DNA of 64,000 nucleotides from Sipunculus nudus (lineage: Eukaryota; Annelida; Sipuncula; Golfingiida; Sipunculidae). Shown piece after piece: positions 22,467-32,999 of this stretch. Below the pieces are notes generated by a model. It ran no database searches. It was not told where the DNA came from and worked only from the letters and a program-made list of their open reading frames with translations. The DNA lies in contig CM049320.1 of the NCBI GenBank assembly GCA_026874595.1, positions 22,765,714-22,829,713 of the forward strand, in the 5' to 3' direction. A program made the position numbers and the translations under genes. How positions within the stretch are numbered: position 1 is the first letter of the stretch; every line of letters starts with the position of its first letter.

Positions 22467-24141
22467 AAATTACTATCCTTGAACTTACAGAATTTTTATT
22501 ATCTTAACAATCGTTGAAAAGGGTTATGATGACAGCAGACCAGGTAACCTCAGAATCTACAGATTTCTTTCACACTGGGCAGGTATGCCATGTGTGAAAG
22601 ATGAAAAGTTTTGGATGAAAAGTTTCAGCAATATGCGCAAGATGGAAGGGTTTGGGATAAAAAGCTTGGCTTAGAATGCAGCCATAATCTTTTTAAATAA
22701 GTTGGTCATGTGACATTGACCTTTGACCTAATAACCCCAAAATGGTAAAATTTCTTGCTTTGGTATTAGCCCATACACAAGTCAAGATTGAAATCCATAG
22801 GTCAATCCACCTGAAGTTATTATCAGAGACAAATCATTTGTGTATGGAGGGATAGACAGCCAGGCAAACAGACGGACAGAAGGTGATAACTATTGCACAT
22901 GCAAATGGCAATTCCGATCAATGAATAGACCAGGTTTAGGGACCATAGATTAAATCACAGCTGAAACTGAAAGGATTGCTGTCATTTCACACAAAATCAG
23001 AGACGGTTAGTTTTTTTCCCTGTTAATAGGCAAAGAATTAAGCAAAATGGGCAAGTAAAAAATAGAAACAAGGCCTACAGCCCTAATGCAAACCTGTGCA
23101 ATGGGATATACACCAGGTATAATGCTTCAATGCCGGACCATTCCTTTTCAAGTACATATGAACCATGTATATGAACAATGAAAGTACTAAACAATTTGAA
23201 CAAGAGCCAATAACACAAACTTCATTGCTTAAATACTGGCATGGGTGCACACAACACAAAATGATTGATTATATAACTCTTATCTGCCCCAAATCAAATT
23301 GCATAATATAAACTACAACCTTTCTTTTTCATATCATTGTTGATGGTACGATGGACAACAGACAATGGACGATGCCACACCATTGCATAAGCTCACAGGT
23401 TAGCTGAAAATATGAAACTTATTACGATCAATAAATGCATCACTAGATAGCATCTCATCTAAATACTGACATATCTGAGATTTGATGGGAGAAAAAAAAA
23501 AAAGGTGGCACCACCAGTCTTTTGAACTGAAGGAACTTGTCATCTTCATAAAACATACCTGGTTTCAGGAGACCAGGTGTAACTACAGCTGAGAATCTGG
23601 CATGATTGCTGACATTTGCGTTCTCAAAATTTGCAAAAAATCTTTAAAAAACAGAAAAAATGCGGGTGGCATCACCATTTTTCTTGAACTGACAAAATTA
23701 GTAATGGTCAATATTCAAGGCAATATTTATGGCAATCCATGCATAAATAATCAAGATACTTGAGGTTTTGTATCAAATTTTTAATTATCTCAGGGGGGGG
23801 GGGGGTACTTACATGCCAAATTTTAAAGCTGCGACAATATAGGTGGCACTGACCACATTTCAGGTTTCCAAAGAGACTTTTTTTTACCTCCCTGGATATT
23901 CACTAAGAAGTTTCTAGGTCTAGGGGTTATGAATTGTGCCCTGCTAAAGGACTACCCAACGGACAATGGATAAAGCACCATTCCTATACATCAGTTGACC
24001 TTCAATCAGCTGAGCAAAAATAAAAATGATGTAATGACCGGGTAAATTCAGTAAAACTTAATCATCACACTGAGAGGTCAAAATACTGTCAGTGTATCTT
24101 GTCCATCACCTGTATTGGTCAAGGTAACCACCAGGTTCAGT
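22467..24141. repeat. More dispersed-repeat modules
   Basis: Contains TGACCTTTGACCT (22717-22729), a CCATTGCATAAGCTCACAGG module (23380-23405) shared with 33350 and 34280, and the GCCCTGCTAAAGGAC terminal module (about 23935-24015). No gene seen. Confidence 0.6.
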
Positions 24142-24659
24142 TTTAAAGGGGCCCAATCACCTATTGAGCATGTTGAAATAATATGAAAAATAGCTTCTTC
24201 CCTTTAAAACAAATCTATACTGGCCAAAATATTGCCTTGAAACCATTTGCTTACTCCTGTAATCAAGTGTTAAAAACACTATTGGGCGCGATCACAGGAG
24301 TCAACATTGATAACAGGGGGGGCCATGTTCATTTTGCAAAGCCATAACACGTCAATCAGGAGATGCCATGACTCATTGAATGACTTGGCCAAAAAAATGT
24401 AATACATGTTCCCGCTGGCTAAACATCACATGTTGATTTTCGTATTCCAACCTTCAGTCCCGTGGCCTTGTTATGGTAAGACACACCTGGACCGTGTTTA
24501 CCAACACACAGAGCAATAACAAGGTGTTAAGCAGCTGTGTGTGAGGTACTGAGACTGTGTGCTGGGATGGTTTTGCTGGGAAAACTTTTGTATACAGCAA
24601 AACTGAACTGATAGTGTGAAAGAATGGGCATAGTTTTACTCCTGATTATGTCCCTTTAA
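24142..24659. mobile_element. MITE-like element with TTTAAAGGG ends
   Basis: Left end TTTAAAGGGGCCCAATCACC and right end TAATCAGGAG-like in reverse complement, closing with CCCTTTAA. The left end matches the inverted end of the 27859-28310 element, but the interior differs, so this is a related family at most. No ORF. Confidence 0.45.
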
Positions 24660-24879
24660 TGACAAGATTTGGTTTTAATGTTGTTCACTGGTTTGTGTCA
24701 CATCTTTTTAATATATCTCTGGCAGAATTTAAGTTTTTTTGTACAAAATGACTTCTTTGCACTTGCATGCAAAGCTGTAGGTGATCAATTATGCATAAAT
24801 GCAACTAATTTAATCTATCATGAAAGAAAACGATCAATCATACATGTAACAATTCAACAGGCTAACCACTGATACATAC

Positions 24880-25017
24880 CTTGTTGTTACATCACTCCCC
24901 CCTTGCTCATCACCTGTACCTCCCTCATCCATTAACCTGTCATCATCATCAAATTCATCAGCTGTCACGGTCTCTTCACTGTCAGAATACACTTCAGTTT
25001 CAACATAAACCTGCATT
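24880..25017 (-). CDS. Uncharacterised gene, coding exon 4
   Basis: Acceptor ATATTTTCAG|AATGCA, donor ACAACAAG|GTATGT, 138 nt, phase 2 to phase 2. Encodes MQVYVETEVYSDSEETVTAD and EFDDDDRLMDEGGTGDEQGG, strongly acidic. Confidence 0.66.
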
Positions 25018-28000
25018 CTGAAAATATATCATATGATACCTGACAGACTAGGACAAGAATTTTAATACAAGAGACATGTGCAACAAGTAAAGTATTTATT
25101 TTATCTATTCCAGTGTTTCCACTCTGGACTTTTTTTAAAAATGAGAATCACAAATGTGCATAAAATATGCCTATCTAATATCTTGTGACCTCTGAACTCA
25201 TTAGATATGGATGAACTTTGCTAAGAATTTAATTCAGGAGATTTATAGTATTGCTATATTTTTATAATGAGTTTTATGAATATCCATCAGATATTTGGTA
25301 AGTCATCATAGTGCCACCAAAGCTTGGTAACACCTGACCTCATTAAATAAGCATGGTTACGCCGGGAATCAAACTTATGGAGATATGATATTGGTTTATA
25401 CTTCTGCTGAGTTTCAACAAAACCCATCACATTCCTGGATAGTTATAATGGCTATACCATAAAGTGGCCTTGTGACCTCTGACCTCATTAAATAAGTGCC
25501 AATTTTGCCTATAATCAAACTCAGGCAAGATAATCTATTGGTTAGAATTTATGGTGAGTTTCATGTTAATCTATCAAATCCCATGTAAGTTATTGCAGCA
25601 ACACTAAACGTAAACGGACAGACATTGACAGAGGGACTGACCAGGGGTAGAGTACAATACATCCAGTCAGAGACAGGCATATAAAAAGTAGAAGAACTTG
25701 CACAAGAAAGTATAGAATTGTCTGAAAAAAGTATGAACAAGAGCACCACAAACTTGCATAATACACCCATCGGGTATCTAGTGACTTCTGACCTCATTGT
25801 ATATGCCTGAAATTTGATGAGAATGTAATTTAGGTGAGAAACTCTATTGGTAAATATGTATGAGTTTCCTGAAAATCCATAGGATTTTTGTAAGTCACCG
25901 AGGTATATCCAAAGTGCAGCGACCTCTGACCTCATTTCTGATCAGTTTTATCAAAATCCTTCATATTCTTGAATGTTCACGTGGCAACACCACAAAGCAG
26001 CCGACTGACCCATGACCTTATTAAATATGCGTGGATGTTGTCCATAATGGAACTCAGGCGAGATAATCTGTTGGTAACAGATTGACAGACAGATATGTGG
26101 ACGGACAGTGGGTATACTATAATACTCCCGTCAGACGAAGGGCGTATAAAAAGTATAAATAACTGCCAAGAGTGGAATTTTATGCCCAATTGTACTTTAT
26201 GTGTCTCTTCAAGACAAGCAACAGGTTTAATATTTGCTAATTATATTTACAATTTATAACACATGAATCCTTCTTAGTTAGTGTTACTGTGTTGCTGTAC
26301 CTGGCTGTCATGAGTAGGAAGTTACTGGTACCTGAACTCTGGGTTTAAAGAAAATAATAATTTGCAAGAATACAAAAGTTTCTGCAGCTAAACATGTCAG
26401 TACATAGATTTAGTATCTCAAATTCACCTGTTACTATGTAATGGTTCTCCATGAGAGCAAACAGCGGTCAACAGATGTGTAACGTATCAACCATGAAAAC
26501 ACTCAGTGATCAACAGTGACAGAAACTTAGAGTAAAACAGTGAAGTAATAACTGGTTCTTGGTGCAAGACTCACTTGTTTATTTAAAAATATCTACCAAC
26601 CATGATTTAAACATGAAAACAATACAGAATCTAAAATTTACAAATATACAGCAAGGAAATCAGAATTTACGAAAAATAATTTTGGAAATACAGTGTAAAC
26701 GGTCCATAAGACCACTTGTCTAAGAAGACCACCTGCCTACTAAGACCAAAAATACTCACACTGGTTATAACTGAACTGTCTAATAAGAGCACCAGTGTAT
26801 CAAGTCCACTTTAGACCATTCATAGAGTGGTCATATTAGTTATCACAAAGGTTTAACTGTGTACACTATTTCATCAGTCTAGAACTGGATGCTGACAGCC
26901 TCACAAACCCCCTACTGGTGAGACTGGGGTTTGAGCATTTAGCAGAACAAGCCTTCCAGCCTGATCAGACAGCTGGTATAACAGAACGTATCATTCTCAT
27001 GCTGGACGCTGATGGGTCTAAGGGGCAGGGGTACCGGGGGTAGTGAGACCTGTCAGCATTCTGTTCAGGATTATTTCCTACCGTAAATGATTGAATGGAG
27101 TGCTTGGCTCAGGGAGTGAGGCCCTAACAGTCCCTTCCCCATTCTCAGTTGCTGTCATCGAAGCATTGGCAGCTGGACTGTAAGCCATACCTTTCGCACC
27201 ATATTCCAGGGGTACCTGCTCACTGAAAAATGTAATTAAATTTAAAAAAAATAGCTAGTACTTAACAGAGATTTGATTCATAAAACTGGTAGTGCAATAT
27301 TATTAAAACTGTCTTTGTGGGTTTGTTTTTTCTCTTCCAACCAGCAGAAACAGGCCATAACACTAACACAATTTTGGTATCAGTTTAAAAGTATAGGACC
27401 ATTTGCAAAAATATATGTATACAGGTACGTAAAATTTTCTGAATATAAAAGTATTAATGCAAAATTGTCCTGGCACACAGACTAACTCGCTCCACTTCAC
27501 TGATTTTATACATTATGATTCTGTTTGCGAGAAAACATGACCTATTGTGCCTGTAAATCATTATAAGACAGCTATCTGAGGTCCACTTCTGCGCATGCTC
27601 CACACATCCTAGGAATGAAGAATAAAATGAATGTAGAAACAAAATAAACATTGGTTGCATGCTTGAAACAATCTTGATATTGAGAAGTTGTTCGGCAGGC
27701 CATCAGGTGGCCTGATTGCTATGTTTGTTTGTGCTTGTGATTGTGCCCATTGCAAGTATATTTCTACTTATGTACAGAAGTAAGCAAACAGTTTTGGAAT
27801 GAATATTGGCAGATAAGACATTATATTAAGGAGAAAACACTGTACTTCATGCATATATAAAGGTGCCCATTCACCTGCCTAATATGAAAAAGAATTTACT
27901 GTATGTGATTTCTGGCTTCCTCTTTGTGTATATAATGATCTAAGGGTAATTTTGGTTTATGAAAAGTTCTTATACGGCCTTCATGAAGGATATATGAACT

Positions 28001-28623
28001 TGTTTTTTCAACAACTTGTTTGTAAAAACAGCAATTTTGACAAATGGGAAAAACATGTAACCTAAGGTGGTAGGTTGCATATATGTGGAGGTAGAAAGGT
28101 CACTTGTTGCAAAACACCATTTGCAAAGCTCTGGATTACCTGACTTGCTGCCAAATGCCCTTGATAAATTTGTTTTGATTATATTTGGTTGATTTTAATT
28201 AAACAAGCAGCCTAAGTGCAAAGATATCTACGTTTTCTGGCCTTTTTATGAAAGCTCCAAGGGATTACCTTTAGTTTAAAAAGGTCAGACAGGTGATTGG
28301 TCCCCTTTAACACGCCTTGCAAGTGAATAGGCCCCTTCAACTCAGATGTGATTCCCCCTGAGCTCATAAAACAGCATATTTTGGCATTCAATAAGTTAAC
28401 AATTATTCCTTTTAAAAAGGGTTTAGGGTGGGGACCTTGTTTTCTTGTACTGCCACCTTTCTTTAAATCTGAGCAACAGACAGGTCTGGGCAACCAAGCA
28501 TTTGGGACTCAGGGTTGGCCTATGTAAAAACTTTGTACCATGGTAAATGCGCCTTCATCTGAAACAGTGACCAAATAAATTAGCCACTGTCTAGCTTGCC
28601 TGATGTGAAAAACAATATGTATA

Positions 28624-28694
<71 letters not shown>

Positions 28695-30575
28695 GTAAAC
28701 AAAATATTTATATTTTGGCTGATTTTACCTTGTAGTCAATTTCAAGGTCACCAGTTTTTAAGGTTATCAAAGAGCATTGTATAAACAACTAGTGTATTAA
28801 ATTTGAAGAAAAAATCTTTGAAAGTACTTCAAAAGTTATAAGGGTCACAATTATTCTAGATTTTTTAAGAGCAGACCTCAAAAATCAGAACACCAGTTTT
28901 TACGAATTACATGTATGTCTGAGAACATGTCAAAAACAACTTATGTGTCAAAGTTGAAGAAAGAAAATGCAGTACTTCAAAAGTTTTGGTGCTCACAGAA
29001 AATCCTATACTTCTGCAGATTAGACCTTCACTTTTAAGGTCACCAGTGTTCAATACTGACTATAACCATATGTGACTGCTTCAAACATTTAAAAAGAGTC
29101 TGACACCTATGGTGCTTAAAAGCCTGCTTTTGCTCTCTAGTTCACTGTGAAGATATTTGGTCACTGTGACCTAATTTTGAGTTTCCTCTCTGATTTTACA
29201 TAACAGAAGGACAATGGACAAAGACAATGCAGTATACCTCAGCATGAGTGAAGGCACCTGAGCTAAAATGTACCTGTAATTGGTTGAGGCTTCTAAACTT
29301 GGTTCTGATTTCAATAGTAAATCCTGCGTTGTATATTCTGGCATAGCATATACAGTCTCCAGTGATATGGGGGGTTCCAGGGGTACTGCCAGTTTTCTCT
29401 TTCTCTCAATCACTCCACTTTTCTCACCTGAGTGTTTATCATATCTGTTGATGAAACATAAAAGGATGTACAAAACATGTCTGAATAAGTGATCGCTTCA
29501 ATAAACACAAAGATTGAAATATACTGCATTTGAAACATAATAGATTATCTGTGAAAAGAATCTTAATAATAATATACCGAGTTAAAACAAATTTTTTTTC
29601 ACAAATGGTTAGGGTTGTCAGGAAGTATACTGTTAAAGCTTATGGTTGGTCTGTTTTTTTGTCGAGTGACAGCATACTTGAAGAAATGAGGCTTTGTCAA
29701 AATGATAAAAATATTTGCATCCCAATAGAGTAATTACAGTGCTGTCCTTGTTGCAAGATGTAGAGGCACTCTGACCCTACTATGCTGGTCACAGACTTTC
29801 TGATGTCAGACGGTCAAATTGGTGATACTGTATAAGACGAGCATTAATAGGAGATCTTAATTGTGATGATATGCACAAAGCAAACGTTAATAGGTGACAT
29901 CCTCACAAGTTCATTATGCAAAAAAAAAATAGTTTGCAAGTAAAAAAAAATATTTGTTTTAATCATGGTGGCTTACAAGTATGGTTAGGGGATAATTTTG
30001 CATAATATTTTAAGGTAATTTAGAACAACAAAAGAAAGACTCATTTAATACCAAAGGCATCAATGCATGTATTTTGATGTGTATAACTAGTTGGTTTTTT
30101 TTATTTTTTAACCTTCAACCATTTCACCATTACACAGCATAAGTGTACAGGTCATTCCTGCAACTGTGAAAAGAATTTGTATAAAGATGTGATTAAAACT
30201 ACGGATCCGCGTACGGGCACGCGAGCGGATTCGCGTTTAGGAAATGCCCAACCAAAGTTGGACGAGTAGCTAGCTACCAGTCAATCTCCGGACATTATCG
30301 TTCAATGCTAGATCTGTTGGACGAACAACAGATCTAGCACAGGCCCATAAGATCCAGAGATCTGGAGAGGGACAACTGCCAGTCTACAAGTGCAGTACTC
30401 ACAAATCCAGCAGGAAATTGGCCAAATCTGCGTGTTTCTGCAGACGTAACTTCGTCTTCAGCTCATACCAACGTGTAAAGGCAGCACCTAGGGCTACTCT
30501 CGTCCTACCCCGCTCCATGTTACGCTCCTTCTTCTTCTCGATACCGATGGCAGTTCTCCTCGCTCTGTCTGCCAT
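24880..30575 (-). CDS. Uncharacterised RWYELK/acidic-linker protein, exons 1-4
   Basis: Four exons join in phase with GT/AG: 30403-30575, 29274-29444, 27082-27222 and 24880-25017 (about 207 residues). Exon 1 starts at ATG 30575 in a strong GCCATGG context and encodes a basic N terminus, then FTRWYELKTKLRLQK and LANFLLD, continuing in exon 2 as LYDKHSGEKSG. I recall this 'RW-x-x-L-K...FLLD-x-Y' module at the N terminus of poorly characterised invertebrate and fish proteins, some with transposase-like C termini. Exon 2 carries LEPPISLET, exon 3 a Ser/Pro/Glu-rich linker, and exon 4 an acidic patch (EFDDDDRLMDEGG). No function is assigned. The 3' end is unresolved: candidates lie at 19215-19239 and 16270-16432. 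Confidence 0.7.
25100..26150. repeat. Degenerate tandem repeat with TGACCTCTGACCTCATTA
   Basis: Six imperfect copies of a ~140-300-bp module, seeded at about 25187, 25330, 25468, 25784, 25918 and 26002. Each has (T)GACCTCTGACCTCATT, a GAATGTAATTCAGG-like line and GAGTTTC..GAAAATCCAT. It closes with an ACGGACAG tail. It lies in the intron between exons 3 and 4 of the uncharacterised gene. Confidence 0.65.
26878..27043 (+). pseudogene. Coding-like segment on the plus strand
   Basis: After an acceptor-like CTATTTCATCAG, frame T|CTA GAA CTG... reads LELDADSLTNPLLVRLGFEH and LAEQAFQPDQTAGITERIIL, then MLDADGSKGQGYRG and TAG. Composition is protein-like and unlike the surrounding intron. It is antisense to the uncharacterised gene. 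It may be a terminal exon of a nested gene or a retro-copied fragment; the family is not recognised. Confidence 0.35.
27082..27222 (-). CDS. Uncharacterised gene, coding exon 3
   Basis: Acceptor ACATTTTTCAG|TGAGCA, donor TTTACG|GTAGGA, 141 nt, phase 2 to phase 2. Encodes EQVPLEYGAKGMAYSPAANA and LPEPSTPFNHL. An internal GCGAAAG|GTATGG could act as a shorter alternative donor. Confidence 0.6.
27859..28310. mobile_element. MITE with AAAGGTGCCCATTCACCT / AGGTGATTGGTCCCCTTT ends, copy A
   Basis: 452 bp with imperfect terminal inverted repeats. It aligns with 58268-58625, sharing e.g. TGTGATTTCT(G/T)GCTTCCTC, ACATGTAACC(T/G)AAGGTGG and the 3' GGGATTACCTTTAGTTTAA. Copy B lacks about 85 bp near its 3' third. 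No ORF. It lies in the intron between exons 2 and 3 of the uncharacterised gene. Confidence 0.75.
28629..28691. repeat. (AT)n microsatellite
   Basis: About 60 bp of pure AT repeat. Confidence 0.97.
29274..29444 (-). CDS. Uncharacterised gene, coding exon 2
   Basis: Acceptor TTTCATCAACAG|ATATGA, donor AATTACAG|GTACAT, 171 nt, phase 2 to phase 2. Encodes YDKHSGEKSGVIERKRK, LEPPISLET and MPEYTTQDLLLKSEPSLEAS. Confidence 0.72.
30403..30575 (-). CDS. Uncharacterised gene, coding exon 1
   Basis: Starts MADRARRTAIGIEKKKERN and ends LLD|(TT) at GGATTT|GTGAGT, phase 2. An upstream in-frame ATG at 30620 is possible, but its context is weaker. Confidence 0.72.
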
Positions 30576-31023
30576 GGCTTCATGTGTTATCACCATTAAT
30601 AACAATTCGTGACCTTTCAACTTTGGCGGTATGGACTAAAACTCGGATGTCGGTAGTCCGCCACGTACGGACTCCATATATCTGTGATACGTATTGTTTA
30701 CTATATATGTCAGCGCTGCAAGACTGCAGTAAGGATGTCGGATGCTAAGTCGGATGATAGTTCCGTGCTCATTTGACCTGACGTTGAACTGCATACTAGT
30801 TAGTCCATACATGGACTTTATGTCCTGTGGTAAAGTTTTAACTGGGGTAAGATGACTCAAGCCAGGTTTACTGAAGAGACGTGTTTATTCATCTTTCTCC
30901 AAAAATACAATCCTCACATTCTCCGCTGGTCACCCTACCTACCGGCCCTTGTCCCCGTCAATCATTCAACCCGGTTCGCCATTGGCCGACGCTCCCGGTG
31001 CCCCGCCTCAGAAGAGACCATGC

Positions 31024-31030
<7 letters not shown>
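30576..31030. promoter_or_regulatory. 5' flank of uncharacterised gene
   Basis: Higher GC and CpG than its surroundings, with CGCCATTGGCC (an inverted CCAAT box) near 30980. It contains GTCCATACATGGACT (30804-30818), a palindrome whose core recurs at 44392-44406. Candidate promoter by position only. Confidence 0.35.

Positions 31031-31080
<50 letters not shown>
31031..31080. repeat. (AT)n microsatellite
   Basis: Pure AT repeat directly abutting the 235-bp tandem array. Confidence 0.97.
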
Positions 31081-31081
<1 letters not shown>

Positions 31082-31830
31082 CATGCAAACAAGGGACCCA
31101 TGTGGGACCAATATGTACAAACCCATGGGTCCCATATGGGCTAACCCAGTGGGCACCCGTGACTTTTTGCTCCCGGGTCCAATGTTGGCTAGGACGTGGG
31201 GCCAACATGGGTATATACATGTGGGCCCATGGAGGGTACCAGGTGGGGCCTGTATATGGGGCCTACGAATGGCTACCAATGGGCTAAACAGGGGCAGCCA
31301 CAAGGGTCCTTGGAGGGTTTGTCACTACATGCAAACAAGGGACCCTTGTGGTACATGTCAATGGGCCCCATATGGGCTAACCCCGTGGGCACCCGTGACT
31401 TTTTGCTCCCGGGTCCAATGTTGGCTAGGACGTGGGGCCAACATGGGTACACATGTGGGCCTATGGAGGGTACCAGGCGGGGTCTGTATATGGGGCCCAC
31501 GAATGGCTACCAATGGGCTAAACAGGTGAAAACACATGGGTCCTTGGATGGTTTGTCCCTACATGCAAACAAGGGACCCTTGTGGTACATGTCCATGGGC
31601 CCCATATGGGCTAACCCCGTGGGCACCCTTGATTTTTTGCTCCCGGGTCCAATGTTGGCTCGGACGTTGGGCCAACATGTGTACACATGTGGGCCCATGG
31701 AGGGTAACAGGCGGGGTCTGTATATGAGGCCCAAGAATTGCTACCAATGGGCTAAACAGGAGCAGACACAAGGGTTCTTGGAGTGTTTATCACTGCATGC
31801 AAACGGAGTGGATATAAATAAAGTTGGATT
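31081..31830. repeat. Tandem array, three ~235-bp units plus partial, open in several frames
   Basis: Units begin at GCATGCAAACAAGGGACCC (about 31081, 31328, 31561), with a truncated fourth at 31796. Each contains GGGCCCCATATGGGCTAACC, GACTTTTTGCTCCCGGGTCC, GGCCAACATG and CATGTGGGCCCATGGAGGGT. Unit lengths of 247, 233 and 235 keep some frames open over 200 codons on both strands. That open reading follows from sparse TAA/TAG/TGA in this GC-rich sequence and is not evidence of a gene. Confidence 0.9.
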
Positions 31831-32099
31831 AAATCAATAAAGGATTATTTAAATTGATTTTTTTAAATCATTTATAAGTGAATTTTTACCAGCCCTAGAT
31901 AATACAATATGTGTTTTGGACAATTTTTCTTTGTTCTTGAAAGCATGAGCATGATTTATTCGTTCCAGAATAATATGTACAAACTTGCCACTTTATCTTA
32001 CATGAATGGTACAACTGGTCACAAAAACTAACACAAGACATTCTCCATGGCAAGGATGGTGGCGTGCGGTAATCTGTTAGGGGGGGGGGGGGGGGGGAG

Positions 32100-32211
32100 G
32101 AAACAGGGGGACCTGGACAGGCCACTACAACTCGCTCTCATAGCCACCCGGGATTGAACTCGGGTCACCAGGTGCCAGCAGGGAACGCTTACCGTTTTAC
32201 CACTTTTCTGT
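32100..32211 (-). repeat. tRNA-derived SINE head
   Basis: On the minus strand, TGGTAAAACGGTAAGCG (about 32202 downward) resembles a pol III A box. GAGTTCAATCC (32161-32151) is a good B box, 44 nt downstream as in a tRNA. The T stem does not pair properly and the acceptor stem is absent, so this is a SINE rather than a functional tRNA. A C run on the minus strand (G run 32082-32097) follows. Confidence 0.6.
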
Positions 32212-32224
32212 TTTCACTGTGTAA

Positions 32225-32640
32225 TACAGTGGTGTTCCGATTAATCAATTGATGACTGGTCTTTTTTCCAAAATTAATTAATCGATTGCATTTTGCATAA
32301 TCGGGTAATATGATTATGCATGCATATGCAAAGAATCCTGTCAGAGATATGCGAACACAAAATAACAATGTTTAGCGAACAGCATCACAACAGAACCTTG
32401 CGGCAGCCAACAATCGTCCGTCGGCAAGTTCGACTTGGCTACGGGTGAATGGATTGTTTCATTATGAATAGTGATGTACAAGTCAGACTATTTACTAGGG
32501 TCAATATTTATGGTACTAGTATACAGTAGATTACACGGTAATATAGAAAGTACATATAATAATCGATTAAATTATCGATCATCAGCCGTTTTTATTTTTT
32601 AATCATCGATTATGATTTTAAACCATTTCCTACAACTTAT
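32225..32640. repeat. AATCGATTAA-rich repeat
   Basis: Bounded by GATTAATCAATTGAT (32239-32253) and ATCGATTAAATTATCGAT (about 32561-32578), which are roughly inverted. Probably an old MITE. No ORF. Confidence 0.35.
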
Positions 32641-32999
32641 ATATACACACACACACACACATTTGAAAAGCTCAGAGGAAATAGCCCTGCTCACTGGTGA
32701 TAATTACATATTAACTATATATTTGTCATACTAATAATGTGTACTTTTATGGACTATATCAAAGGTGGAGGTGTCTCTCATGACCAAATAATTCTAGAAG
32801 TATCCTTATTTCAGCTATGTGACAGTGATATGTGCATAAAATAATCATGGAACCTGTCACTTATAAAACAAGGAATAATGTGATACACATTTTATTTATT
32901 AGCTGAAATAAAATGCTCCCAAAACAAGGCATACAGGCCTAATGCGAACCTGTACAAAAGTTTGGGAGTATGAATGGAGGTTTATTTTTTAAATTTAAT

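Noticed and set aside
30852-31840. Long plus-strand frames of 225 and 214 codons
   Set aside because: They run through an (AT)n microsatellite and the 235-bp tandem units. Frames are open on both strands, so stop-codon scarcity explains them.
32100-32211. Functional tRNA gene
   Set aside because: A/B boxes are correctly spaced, but the T stem has mismatches and no acceptor stem pairs, so it is called a SINE head.
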